64,000 bases of DNA, taken from the NCBI RefSeq assembly GCF_037179485.1, contig NW_027040879.1, positions 620,001-684,000 on the forward strand. The letters run 5' to 3'. Every line of letters starts with the position of its first letter. The stretch's first letter is position 1. Shown piece after piece: positions 19,258-29,525 of this stretch. The notes beneath the pieces were generated by a model. That model was not told where the DNA came from. It saw only the letters and a list, made by a program, of their open reading frames with translations, and did no database searches. This DNA is from Ochlerotatus camptorhynchus (lineage: Eukaryota > Arthropoda > Insecta > Diptera > Culicidae). The position numbers were made by a program, and so were the translations under genes.

Positions 19258-21907
19258 ACCGCTAACTATCGTCACCTGGAATGCTTGCTCTGTAAGAGCA
19301 AAAGAGATTGAGCTTGCCGACTTCCTCCGCAAGCACAGCATCGACGTGGGCCTTCTAACAGAGACCCATCTAAAGTCCGGCGACAGCTTCTGGTTGCCTG
19401 ACCACAACATTATTCGGCTTGATCGCACCAGCTCCAGGGGGGGTGGTTTTGCGGTTGTCGTCAAGAAAGGAATAAAATACCACACTCTGTCCCATATCCG
19501 CACCTCTATCATCGAGGCCCTTGGTGTGGAGGTGGAGTCGTCGACTGGATACGTCAAGTTCATCGCCGTCTACTGCCCTCGACAGTGTGCCGCCAGCAGC
19601 GGACTAGCGGCTAAATTTAAGAAGGACCTGTCCACCATCACCCGTACCGGTTCCCGCTTCGTTGTTGGAGGAGATCTGAATGCTCGCCATGAGGCCTGGC
19701 GGAACTACCAGCAGAACCAGAACGGTCGTCTGCTGTTCGACCGTTCGCAGCATGGGCTGTACTCCGTTTGGTTCTCGGACGAGCCAACATTCATCTCACC
19801 GGCAGGCAACCCATCGACGCTAGACCTGTTTCTTTCAAATACCGGCTTGTCCAAGCCGGTAGCCTTAAACGAACTCAGTTCCGACCATCAACCGGTGGTG
19901 GCTGAACTGGGATACAACGTAGCTCCTGCTCCAAGCCTGCGCAAGGACTACCATCGCGTAAACTGGGCCCAGTTTGGACGCGTGGTAGACAGGCACATCA
20001 TCGACAACCCGCCGCTTGACTCCGTGGAGGACATCGACCGAGCGTTGGAAGGACTCCACCAAGCCATAACCGTGGCTGACGAGGCGTGCGTCCGACGAGT
20101 TCCAGTGAGGGGTAAGTTTATTGCTATTGATTCCCACACCCAACTCTTAATTCGCCTGAGAAATGTTCGTAGACGCCAGTTTCAGAGGACTGGAGATCTA
20201 GCGAGGAAACGTGAAATGGCCAATCTGAACAAGGAGATTGCTTCCAGAATGGTCTCACTCCGGAACGAAAGTTTCGGGCGGCTTGTCCAGAATCTGGACG
20301 ACCGCTCCAGACCATTCTGGAAAGTTGCCAAGGTCTTAAAGACGCACCCTAAACCCATTCCGCCACTAAAAGATGAAAATGATGACGATCGGCTCACAAT
20401 CACCCCTCAGGAGAAAGCAAATGCGATTGGTGAGCATATTGCCAAATCGCACATGCTTGGCTCCAACATCCAAAGTCCGCTCGAAGTTCAGGTTGAGCAA
20501 TGCGTACTCAACCTTGATTCCTCCCCTTGTGCCATCCCTCCGGAGGATAGAATCACAGTGGAACAGATTTGCTCAGCACTGAAATGCACCAAAAACATGA
20601 AGGCCCCCGGGTTTGACGGAATATTCAACCTAGTGTTGAAAAATCTCAGCATGAAGGTTCACTCTCTGCTGGCTGCTGTCTTCAACAGATGCTTGGAACT
20701 GCACTACTTTCCAAGTATCTGGAAGACAGCGAAAATCATACCTATCCGCAAACCCGGGAAGGACCCAACGCTAGCTTCAAGCTACAGACCAATCAGCCTC
20801 CTTTCAGCGCTGAGCAAATTGTTCGAGAAACTCATTCTCAATTGTTTGCTCAAGTTTGTCGAGGAAAATAACATTCTCCTTCCGGAACAGTTTGGGTTCA
20901 GAAAGGGGCACTCCACCAATCACCAGCTAGTGCGGGTGATGAATAACATCCGAAGTAACAAAGCTGTATCCAAGTCCACAGCCATGGCATTGTTAGACGT
21001 TGAGAAAGCGTTTGATAATGTCTGGCACAATGGGCTTGTATACAGGCTTTGTAACTTCAACTTTCCATTACATCTGGTTAAAATCACCCGTAGCTACCTC
21101 CAGCAAAGGTCGTTTAAGGTATCGTTGAATGGTTGTCTTTCCGACACGTTTTCCATCCCAGCAGGAGTCCCGCAAGGCAGTCTGCTGGGACCCTTGCTTT
21201 ACAGCATTTACACTTCCGACATTCCTCCCCTTGGAGACGGTTGCGTGTTTTTCCTGTTCGCAGATGATACCGCAATAGCCGTCAAAGGAAGGATGCCTCG
21301 CGAAATAACGAACAAACTTCAACGATGCCTTAACGCCTTTGCTGATTATGCCACCACGTGGAAAATCAAAATCAATGCTTCCAAAACACAAACAATCATG
21401 TTCCTCCATCGGCAATCACCCAAACTAAAACCGACTCCCTCTTGTACTGTAATCATGGATGGCACAAGGGTTGAGTGGTCCGCCGAAGTAACCTATCTCG
21501 GGATGTTGTTTGACGAAAAGCTCCTATTCCGCTCGCATGTGGAGAAAACCGTAGTCAAGTGTTCCGCCTTGGTTAGGAGTCTGTATCCGCTGATTTGCCG
21601 CAGATCCCGCCTCTCAAGGGTGAACAAACTGGCCGTCTACAAACAAATCGTAGCACCTGCGATCCTCTACGCTGCTCCGGTGTGGGAATCATGTGCACAG
21701 ACTCACAGGAACAAAATTCAGGTAGCTCAGAATAGAGTGCTGAGGATGGTTCTTGATCGTCCTTTCGACACTAGAATAACAAATTTACATGTAGAGGCAG
21801 GCATTACCAAAATAGATTCAAGAATTAACGAAATTAAGACTAAATTTGCAGAAAAATGTAATTTATCAGAACATGCTTTGATAAGCAATTTGTATATAGT
21901 AGGTTAG
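19247..21907 (+). CDS. Jockey ORF2: endonuclease-reverse transcriptase (886 aa)
   Basis: Encodes the enzyme that nicks target DNA and copies the element RNA (target-primed reverse transcription). ATG 19247 is chosen because it overlaps the ORF1 stop and gives MASKPLTIVTWNACSVRAKE, the standard start of the endonuclease domain. Endonuclease (about 1-225): TWNA, LLTETHL, VVGGDLNARHEAWRN, SSDHQPVV. RT (about 450-760): KAPGFDGIFN, IPIRKPGKDP, YRPISLLSALSKLFEKL, DVEKAFDNVWHNGL, VPQGSLLGPLLYS, catalytic FADDTAIA near residue 670, then TYLGMLFD. The C-terminus ends with a thumb-like region (QNRVLRMVLDRPF). No internal stop is present and length is normal for the clade. Intact as far as reading shows, but ORF1 is broken, so mobilisation would require ORF1 in trans. 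Confidence 0.92.
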   Translation: MASKPLTIVTWNACSVRAKEIELADFLRKHSIDVGLLTETHLKSGDSFWLPDHNIIRLDRTSSRGGGFAVVVKKGIKYHTLSHIRTSIIEALGVEVESSTGYVKFIAVYCPRQCAASSGLAAKFKKDLSTITRTGSRFVVGGDLNARHEAWRNYQQNQNGRLLFDRSQHGLYSVWFSDEPTFISPAGNPSTLDLFLSNTGLSKPVALNELSSDHQPVVAELGYNVAPAPSLRKDYHRVNWAQFGRVVDRHIIDNPPLDSVEDIDRALEGLHQAITVADEACVRRVPVRGKFIAIDSHTQLLIRLRNVRRRQFQRTGDLARKREMANLNKEIASRMVSLRNESFGRLVQNLDDRSRPFWKVAKVLKTHPKPIPPLKDENDDDRLTITPQEKANAIGEHIAKSHMLGSNIQSPLEVQVEQCVLNLDSSPCAIPPEDRITVEQICSALKCTKNMKAPGFDGIFNLVLKNLSMKVHSLLAAVFNRCLELHYFPSIWKTAKIIPIRKPGKDPTLASSYRPISLLSALSKLFEKLILNCLLKFVEENNILLPEQFGFRKGHSTNHQLVRVMNNIRSNKAVSKSTAMALLDVEKAFDNVWHNGLVYRLCNFNFPLHLVKITRSYLQQRSFKVSLNGCLSDTFSIPAGVPQGSLLGPLLYSIYTSDIPPLGDGCVFFLFADDTAIAVKGRMPREITNKLQRCLNAFADYATTWKIKINASKTQTIMFLHRQSPKLKPTPSCTVIMDGTRVEWSAEVTYLGMLFDEKLLFRSHVEKTVVKCSALVRSLYPLICRRSRLSRVNKLAVYKQIVAPAILYAAPVWESCAQTHRNKIQVAQNRVLRMVLDRPFDTRITNLHVEAGITKIDSRINEIKTKFAEKCNLSEHALISNLYIVG

Positions 21908-22846
21908 GTGTATATAGTAGTTGTAGGTTAGTTGTAGTTGTAAATAGTAGTTATAAGTAGTCTCCTTTTTCCAATTAAAATCAAACCAATCCCACAAGGT
22001 GGTCATACTTTAAAATAGGCCTGATAGGACTAGGAACTGTGAATAATAATTAAAATCTCAAATGTACTAAAGTTGAAAAGACGCATCTGTGTCACTTAAC
22101 AAATTTATACATGTAAACCACACAATCACAAGAAATAAAGATCATTTATATGGCAAAAAAAATGGCAATCCGTTGAACCATGGCTTGTTCGATACCTGTG
22201 GGAAAATAGAATGTAACCATCTTCCCAGATCACTGTCATATGTTTTGACTCCACGTAACCGATCTAACAATAATGTGACATACTGTATTTAACAAACATT
22301 CATATAAGTAAGGTCGACCACCAGCAAAGTGCAATCCATGCAAAGATGGCCTTGCCGGCGGTACCCCGACCGTCAGTTTTCACACATTCCTCTTTATGCA
22401 ATAGCACAGTCCAAATGCACAGTTTCAAATTGCATCCTCGGCAAACATATGGAAACCATCCACTTCCAAAATTACTTACGTAGAACATTGTCACGCCGCC
22501 GTTCCAGGCATCTCACTCTAGCATATTGATTAAGGGTAATCTATACAACATTTCGGATGTCACACAAATGTCGTGTGACATCTAACAGGCTATTTAAGGA
22601 AATTTTAACTATAAAGAATGAATCAATTATCGATGTGAATCCAAGGCTTTCACATGCGATCTCTACTTGCCCTGCTGGGGACAAACGGGTTGAGACACCG
22701 CTAAGAAAGAAAAACCAGGTTCAAACGATCGTTCCCTAACACCGTTTTCCGTTCCGTTCGATTTGTTGATTTGCCTTCTCCATCGATCAATCCGCTCCTC
22801 AAACGTAAGATGCTCACATGGAGACCGTGACAGCGTTCACGAAATC

Positions 22847-23173
22847 ATGGCCGCTAAACGCGAACTAATCGAAGTGATTCACAACATAAAAAAACGCGAA
22901 ACGATAAGGCCGAAGTACAAGTGCACAAATCAGTTCCTTAAAGTGCTCGAGGACAATAATTATTTAGTGTTTAAACATAAACAAAATAACGCAATTGAAA
23001 TCATCGAATCCAAACTAGAACACATCGAGGGACTCTCGAAGTTCATCACAGTGAAGAAGAATAAAGTGGTGGGCAAAGGACTAACTATCCTAACAACAAG
23101 TAAAAGCATAGTGTCACACAAAACCGCGATAAACAATAACATTGGTGGAGCCATATTCACGTTTTGTTATTGA
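22847..23173 (+). CDS. uS8-like (ribosomal protein S8/S15A-like) ORF in the retrotransposon leader
   Basis: A 108-residue open frame (MAAKRELIEVIHNIKKRE...) lies between the 5' LTR and gag. Two blocks match the uS8 fold in order: RPKYKCTNQFLKVLEDNNYL resembles the RP-x-SK-x4-FL-x-V-x4-GYI block of eukaryotic RpS15A, and GKGLTILTTSKSIVSHKTAI resembles the C-terminal uS8 signature (L-T-T-S-x-x-I-x-x-H-x-x-A), followed by IGGAIFTFCY exactly at the C-terminus, as in GG-K-I-L-x-F. The protein is shorter than RpS15A (130 aa), the loss being in the middle. I count this as a plausible but unproven homology from recall; a chance likeness is possible. ATG 22847 is preferred because it removes an unrelated in-frame upstream stretch from 22763. 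Confidence 0.45.
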   Translation: MAAKRELIEVIHNIKKRETIRPKYKCTNQFLKVLEDNNYLVFKHKQNNAIEIIESKLEHIEGLSKFITVKKNKVVGKGLTILTTSKSIVSHKTAINNNIGGAIFTFCY

Positions 23174-23408
23174 AGAAAATAACGCGAATGTAGGATTAAA
23201 AGTAAAAGTGAAATAGCTCGAAAAAGCGACTATCAAAAAAAAAAATAAACAAGAAATTTTTTTTTTTAACAACAATCAAAAGTGAAAAACAAACAGTTAT
23301 CAGAAAAGAAACCCTCAAGTCAGTGCAAAATGGAACAAGAAAATATGCACAAAAATCAAATGTGAAGTGAAATAGTTATCTGTAAAGAGACCATCAACTC
23401 AGTTTAGA

Positions 23409-23650
23409 ATGGGTTCGAAGCAAACGAAGAACACAGTTGCTAGCGCTGACCCACAAGTGCAAATCGTAAATAACAGCAGGCTCATACAGAATTTCATGAG
23501 CAACATGAAGTCATGCTGATTATTATACTAGCAGTAGTAATAATACATATCAGCATTACATTATATAAAATGCATAAAAAACAAGCGAGAGCACAGGCTC
23601 TGAAAACTGCGCGGTCAATTGCGCAGCTTCAACAAGTAAACGTTGAGTAA
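23409..23650 (+). pseudogene. Small putative myristoylated membrane-protein ORF, frameshifted
   Basis: ATG 23409 opens MGSKQTKNTVASADPQVQIV, an N-terminus with the Met-Gly-x-x-x-Ser/Thr-like pattern of N-myristoylation, and stops at 23519. An overlapping frame from 23513 reads MLIIILAVVIIHISITLYKM, a clear transmembrane helix, followed by a basic tail (HKKQARAQALKTARS) to TAA 23650. One single-base shift near 23512 would join them into a protein of about 80 residues: lipid anchor, membrane span, basic cytosolic tail. It sits between the uS8-like ORF and gag. I recall similar small MG-plus-TM ORFs ahead of gag in some insect gypsy-type elements, but cannot verify it. Confidence 0.5.
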
Positions 23651-23863
23651 AACATAAAGGAACAAGGAAGCATCCCTCCTCCAAGGGAAACAGCCGGGTG
23701 AAGAATACTAACGAAAGCGGTCGCATTTTATCGATAGGAATTGAAACCTGGACCAGTCCGAAGATAGCAGCCAACAAAAAAACTGAACAGTATACTAGGT
23801 ATGTAATAACAATAATTGTATAAACGAAAATTGTGAATTTTATACTTGCTCATATCCCAGTAA

Positions 23864-25007
23864 ATGGATGATTTTTTTAAACTTCAAGACGCTATTATAG
23901 CAATACATACGAGCATAAAAAAAATGTAGCAAATACACCCAAAAAACAAAAGATAACAAAATTAGAATCGCTGTTAAATGGAAGAGAATTAGACGAATCA
24001 GAAATTGTAACCAAGAACGACGAAGACGAAAACGACGACGAAGAAAGCGAAAACGAAAGTGAAGAAGACGAAGACGTCAAAATGACGTCGGTGATTGAAA
24101 TTATAAAGGTAAAAACGTCGCTATTACCGGTGTACGACGGTAATAGTGACAAATTAAGCAATGTTGTGTCAGCACTTAATGTGTTCAAGACACTGATTAA
24201 TGAAACAAACAAAAATGCAGCTATGCAAACAATACTGTCCCGACTCGAAGGTAAAGCTCGAGCAGCAGTAACAAACAATCCAGCTAGCATTGACGAAATA
24301 ATATTACACTTAACTGATAAGTGTAAGTCAACGACCACACCAAATACAGTACTGGCAAAGTTGAATGCAACAAAGCAGCATGAAAACTTTGAAAATTTCA
24401 CTAGCTCAATAGAGAAATTAACACTCGAGGTAGAACGAGCGTACATCGCCGATGATGTACCGCTCAACACAGCTACCAAATTGGCCACAAATGCCGGAGT
24501 TAAAGCATTGACTTCAGGCATTAGAAATAATGAAACAAGATTATTGCTTAAAGCGGGCCAGTTTGATGCATTGTCAAAAGCAATACAAAAAGCTACCGAA
24601 AACGAATCGCAAAAAGAATCATATGCGTCACAAAACTCGGCGAGTATTTTACAATACTCAGCACGAGGTAATACACCCTACAGAGGACGAGGATCGTTCT
24701 ACCGATCGAATCAAGATATAGATTCCAAAGGGGATTACCTCATCAAAGACAATTTTTCCCACAAAGAGGGGGAAGCCAACATCAGCAAATCTATACCCCA
24801 AGAAGAGACGAACCACAAAGACCACCTTACAATCAAAATTTTTACCAAGGGTATAGAAATGCTCAAGGCCAAAATAACAACAGACAACGCGTATTCTACA
24901 CATCGTCGGAAAACCCACAAATCCCCCAACAGGAGCCTGTTGGGGGAGTGGCGAACCCAACACAAACAGAAGAAATTACTCTGGCACACATGGATATCCA
25001 GCAATAA
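23864..25007 (+). pseudogene. Ty3/gypsy gag, frameshifted
   Basis: ATG 23864 gives MDDFFKLQDAIIAIHTSIKK and stops after about 21 codons; a shifted frame continues with NTPKKQKITKLESLLNGREL, an Asp/Glu-rich stretch, and the conserved capsid region (LLPVYDGNSDKLSNVV, LEGKARAAV, FTSSIEKLTLEVERAYIADD). Near 24,725 another shift leads to a Gln/Asn/Arg-rich nucleocapsid-like tail (RRDEPQRPPYNQNFYQGYRN, QNNNRQRVFYTS) ending HMDIQQ at 25007. No CCHC knuckle is seen, as in the 17.6/297 group, where basic RG/RN tails replace it. The gene is inactivated by at least two frameshifts. Confidence 0.8.
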
Positions 25008-25418
25008 AAAAAAATTTCTTTCCAACCATCATTTACAAACTTTGTAACATTGAAAACCACAGGCACTGACTCCAAGTGTTCGTTTTTATTAGACACAGGA
25101 GCAGAAATATCAATACTAAAAGTTAATAAATTAAACAAACATAATTTAATCCAACAAAATAACAAATGCTCAATTACAGGAATACATAAACAAGCCATCG
25201 ACACGCTTGGGTCAATGGAAGTAGGATTAATACTTTCAAATGAATGCACAACGACTCATACATTTCAAATCACTCACGACAATCTCCCAGTACCCACCGA
25301 TGGTATTCTAGGACTGAATTTCATTTCAAAATACAAATGCACATTAGACTATAATAGCTGGACGCTTTCCACAATCATTAATACACATGAAATTGAATTA
25401 CCAATCCAAGACACATAA
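25008..25418 (+). pseudogene. Retroviral-type aspartic protease of the Ty3 element (pol start only)
   Basis: Begins directly after the gag stop, over an A-rich slippery-like run, in a different frame (KKISFQPSFTNFVTLKTTG). The active-site motif FLLDTGAEISIL and the C-terminal GILGLNFISKY block are those of retropepsins, which cleave the Gag-Pol polyprotein. It stops at 25418 and is followed by about 90 bases and the polypurine tract, so the rest of pol was removed by deletion. The protease itself reads intact. Confidence 0.85.
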
Positions 25419-25508
25419 TTATTAAAACTAAAATACAACAATGCAAGAGCTATCTGGAACAATGAGTTATCAAGTTGGAATAGCTACATTTCATTACATT
25501 ATTCATCT

Positions 25509-25520
25509 AAAAGGGGGAGG
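25509..25520 (+). promoter_or_regulatory. Polypurine tract of the Ty3 element
   Basis: AAAAGGGGGAGG immediately precedes the 3' LTR start at 25521, the expected primer site for plus-strand DNA synthesis. Confidence 0.85.
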
Positions 25521-25620
25521 TGTCATATGTTTTGACTCCACGTAACCGATCTAACATGTGACATACTGTATTTAACAAACATTCATATAAGTAAGGTCGA
25601 CCACCAGCAAAGTGCAATCC

Positions 25621-27029
25621 GAGAAGGACCACCTAGAAGCTAGTTGCTTCAAAAGAGTTTTCACTATTGGCAGCACTAAATTAATAATGCTCCTCGTTGA
25701 GTCGGAGATATTGAATATACTGAAGAAGCTATTAACAATACCAGAAAACGTGAACATGGGGGCATGTTCTTGCTGATTATTCAGCTGATTTTCTGGTCGA
25801 AAAACTGGGACATCTGGGGTTTTAGATGATCCTGGAAGCGACGGAAAGCTCTTGTCATAATTATAAGGTTTAAAACCCGGTGGAATGGGATTCGGTGCAT
25901 TTCCGTTAGCTCTTGATTTTTCCAAGGTGGAAGGGTGGTCCGTACGAGTGGCCTTACGAGGTTTTTCGGTGTTGTGTTTTTTGGCTCGTTTTCTCGTATT
26001 GCCTTTAAAGACAAACGGACTACCCTCACCGCCCTCTGAGTCAGAGTCTAGATCATTAACTGGCAAAATGGAGAACGTGTTACTGTTTTTTGGTGTGGTC
26101 TGAGAAGATGAAGCGGTGTTCTGTTCTCTTTGAGTGAGCTTGCAGAGACCGCTTAATTTTGTCTCCCTGCTGTTTATACCTCGGGCAGTCAGTCTGGGTA
26201 TCAAGGCTCCCCTTGCAGTACACGCATTTTGGAGGAGCACCGCAAGGGCCCTCTTGATGTTTGTTCGAGCAGTAGTCCGATGTGTGACCAAGTTGTTTAC
26301 ATTTCGAGGTACAAACAGACGTACAGGCAGCCGAACCTTGCCAATAGCAACGTAGTGAGGTAACGCTGATCCCGAAAAGGTCACACGAAACGAGTTTGAC
26401 AAGGAAAAAATTTTTTTGGAGCCTACGATGGATACTGACTGCATGTGAAGGCAGTCTAATATCTCCACCTTCGGCAGAGCACGGTTTTTAAAGATTCGGG
26501 ACCCAAGAAATCATCACTAGTCAAACTCGCTTCGGTGACCACTCCTTCAATTTCTACCTCACTACTGGGTATGTAGACTCGGTATTCCAATGAAAAAAGC
26601 TCGCATGCAACAATTTGGTTAGCCTGCTTCCGGTCATCAACGGTAACGCGCAGTTTTATTGGTGTTACCTTGAAAATATCGGTAACGGCCGAAAAATGTG
26701 TTGTTAGATCCTTAGAGATCCTCGGAATGTTCAAAGGTTCAACCCATGGGCCTTTTGAGGCTTCTGGGTATGCCTCCACGCAGAGATTTTCGGGGCAATG
26801 GTGTGGGGGGGGGTGCAGGTGGACGAGGAGGAGATGGTGGGGGATAGGGCTGTGGGCGATAACTTTTCTTGGGATATGCTCCAGTATTTTTGCTGGAGGA
26901 CGAGTCAACTGGAACGTCAAGGGTATCCATTTCAACAACTTCCTCGAGACTTTTGTGTGAGGTGGAATTAAGAGTTTCGTCGTCTGAGATGGAAAGCGAC
27001 CATCCCCCGCCTTTATCATTTTCATCCAT
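25621..27029 (-). pseudogene. Reverse-strand LINE ORF1 (zinc-knuckle gag-like), broken
   Basis: ATG at 27029 (MDENDKGGGWSLSISDDETL) opens a gag-like ORF1. A Pro-rich stretch is followed, after a frameshift near 26,740, by PRISKDLTTHFSAVTDIFKV and IPSSEVEIEGVV, then after another shift by FRVTFSGSALPHYVAIGKVR and LPVRLFVPR, the strand before CCHC knuckles. The knuckle (C-KQLGHTSDYC type) reads in yet another frame near 26,300-26,270. The acidic/basic linker and the C-terminal TFSGIVNSFFSIFNI and LPIVKTLLKQLAS block are typical of the I/Jockey-type ORF1 of mosquitoes. It ends abruptly at the truncated LTR (25620/25621). ORF2 is missing. Confidence 0.75.
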
Positions 27030-27199
27030 TGCGGTTAAATATCGCCGCAATGGTGTTTTTGATATTTTTACAAATAATTACAGTAATTTCAAACACAATG
27101 ATCTTAATAGTATTAAAAATAAAAAAATTATCTTGATTGCAGAACAACAGCGAGATTGCCCGATCGACACCATTAGTGCCCAATCATTCTAGATCCTTT

Positions 27200-29340
27200 T
27201 CAATACTGCAACAATCCATATGAGGGATACCAGATAAATCAACAAACAAATGCAATGATTCTTTGGCCAGGAGTCTCAACTCTTTCAATGCAGTCACCTT
27301 GAATTTGCAAATTTAACTTCTACATCAGATTCTGCTATAATGTTCAATCAAAGCTCACTTCCAAAAGTGTGTAAATTAGAATTATGCAAACATGAATTTT
27401 CTGCCACCATCTTGCATGATACGACAACGCGGTGGTTCGAACCTCACGCCATCATGGGTTGCAAATTTGAATTTTAAACTTTAGCTATAAACGAAGGCAC
27501 CTAGACCCACTCAAACAGCCGTGCTTTCATCTAGGATGGAAGGACATCAAAATTTATTCACCCACCGACCGACCCGATATGTTGTCTTCCCATGTTGATA
27601 GTTTAGGTTGTGCCCGAGGAACAAACCGCTTCAAATTTATATGCTAATCACGGATCCACTCCTAAATCTTGTCGCACCAAACTATCGCACCATATTGATG
27701 CTCCCCGGCTGCGGATATCTTTCCCATTCCGCACCGGATGGTTATTTGACGACAACGACGAGATCCCGCCGATGACGACGCCAAAGGGTGCGATGTCGCG
27801 TAGGTCAAATTACGGTTCGCCCGTTGCAAAATAAAACTTTCCAACAGCGCTAGTCGAACGCAAGGGGCGGCAGCTGCGGTCGATTTTCATAGACAAAGTT
27901 GACATAATTTCGTCGGAATGGATTGCACACTAAATTGCTTCGAGCGTTTCCTCTCTTTCATATATAACCTTCCTCGTACCGACAATTTTCTTATTTTTAA
28001 ATGCAACCCTCGTCCTTTTTTTGCTGTTTCAAATTATAGAAATACACTTCCAGTTTCTCAGTAGGGATTTCAATCCATCCAAAATTGCTAAACACTTCCA
28101 ATGGTGGAAAAAATACAGAGATTTTCATTCTCCTTTTAGCGACAGGAATAAACAGTCTCCGGTGATAAATCTTGATTGTCTTCCCAGTCCTCGGAGTCAG
28201 CATCAGTAATCAGATAAATGGGATGATTTTCAAGCCTATTTCCGTTTCATCAAGCGTTCATGTTAGCAGTCTATAATACGGGTGCCGGATAGCAACATAG
28301 AAGCCACTTAGAAAATCAAATTTGGATACGGCGATAGCGATGATGAATGAAATCTCCCTATATTCTACCATTCCAATTTTCTCCCGCCGGCAATTGCACA
28401 AAACACGAGAGCAACCTATCGGTTGACATATGGGATTCACTAGAGTAGCAAAAGCCATTCATTCAATCCGATTGAGTGATGTTATCTATGGCCTGAAAAT
28501 TGATATCTACGAGTCGACGCGTCATTGAACAGTCTGAAGGTAGGGTTAAGACCTAATTTCCGCCAAGATAACTTCTAAATTTATTTACTTTTCCATACGT
28601 AACATTTGATTGTTAAGCTGTTCCTTGATAACAATTCCATCAAACGAGTATCAATTCCACCCAAAACATTGAATCGTCATTGAATTAACTAAAGCATACG
28701 GATGATGGCAGGGAAAATTAATTCTTTAGAAGCATTTCTTTTATTTTTGAGAACAATGGATGTCAATTTTCCCTTTCACTGTTCATATAGACTTTGTTTT
28801 GAAGCTTTTGAACTAAACCATCATCACAAACATGATGTTTCTCCTCGGTATGACGGAAATGGGCGCTTATGCCGAAGTAGTGCTCTACCCTATTGGGATA
28901 AGTGTGACAATGGGGAATATTTGCACGAGTTGCGGTGAGAGATTTACTGTGTGTATGACAATAACGGATTGCAAATAATTCTGTTTGCTGCGAAGTATTT
29001 CAACAGGATTTTCTACTTATTCCTGTGTATGTAGAATTGATCGTACCTCTTCTTCTTCGTCTTGAGTTTTACTTTCTGAACTGGAGCATTGCAACTGTCT
29101 TGCTCTACACACCGAAAATTGGAATTGAACCTCAGGAAAAGGGATTGCTGAACTGCTTCCACCAAAAACAATTTATACTGAATAAGCAGCAATCCTCAAA
29201 GTTTTCCAAGATGCTTTGCTGCATGATCCCGCTCTGTTAACCGGATTCATGGTGGACTGACTGTGGTAAGAGTGATGCGATCGGTAAAGCAGATGTTTGC
29301 TTAATTAAATCTTATGGTGATAAAATTAGGCATAGCGACA
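27200..29340. other. About 2.1 kb without recognised genes
   Basis: Moderately AT-rich. Short open frames (for example 27610-27834 and 28702-28938) show no domains. A segment near 28,845-28,895 (GGAAATGGGCG, GAAGTAGTGCT, TACCCTAT) is mirrored near 39,130-39,175, indicating a dispersed repeat. This may be part of a host intron or intergenic region. Confidence 0.4.
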
Positions 29341-29349
29341 AATGTAAGA

Positions 29350-29427
29350 AATGAGACGAACCGAGGATTGAAATCACGACCTTCTGCTTAGTAAGCAGAA
29401 AAGGTAACCGCTGAACTATCGAGCCGT
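29350..29427 (-). repeat. tRNA-derived sequence (tRNA pseudogene or SINE head)
   Basis: The minus strand reads GGCTCGATAGTTCAGCGG (A box TAGTTCAGCGGTTA), a good anticodon-type hairpin TCTGC-TTACTAA-GCAGA, and a B-box-like GTGATTTCAATCC. Acceptor and T stems pair poorly, so a functional tRNA is unlikely. Confidence 0.5.
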
Positions 29428-29501
29428 GTTTGTGGAGAAAAATCGCCTTAACTTAGCTGAAGAGTTCTGTTTGGGAAGCCGTCGGATGCGGTTGTGCTTG
29501 C

Positions 29502-29525
29502 TTTTGCTCTCTCTCTCTCTCTCTT
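29502..29525. repeat. CT dinucleotide microsatellite
   Basis: A run of (CT)n of about ten units, directly visible. Confidence 0.9.

Larger units (their letters stand above)
18413..22085 (+). mobile_element. Near-complete Jockey-clade LINE
   Basis: Contains a short leader, ORF1 (18479-19257, one frameshift), ORF2 (19247-21907, uninterrupted) and an AT-rich 3' region. ORF1 and ORF2 overlap by 11 bases (ATG of ORF2 at 19247, TAA of ORF1 at 19255-19257), implying coupled translation. The 3' region after 21,910 has repeated TATAGTAGTTGTAGGTTAG units. I could not identify a target duplication or a clean poly-A tail, so both ends are approximate. Confidence 0.8.
22234..25620 (+). mobile_element. 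Ty3/gypsy (17.6-like) LTR element, pol-deleted
   Basis: The sequence TGTCATATGTTTTGACTCC starts both at 22234 and at 25521; the ~100 bases that follow are nearly identical, marking the beginnings of the 5' and 3' LTRs. The 3' LTR is preceded by a polypurine tract and is cut off after GTGCAATCC at 25620, where a reverse LINE begins. Between the LTR starts lie two small leader ORFs, gag, and protease; RT, RNase H and integrase are absent. The 5' LTR end and primer-binding site could not be fixed. AT-rich coding strand is typical of the group. Confidence 0.82.

Noticed and set aside
24082..25047. A 321-codon gag ORF ending at 25047
   Set aside because: The last ~100 codons are in the wrong frame; the nucleocapsid-like Gln/Asn/Arg-rich tail ends in another frame at 25007.
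29350..29427. Functional serine tRNA gene (loop with ACT anticodon)
   Set aside because: The anticodon arm is good, but acceptor and T stems do not pair and the B box is degenerate, so a tRNA-derived repeat is more likely.
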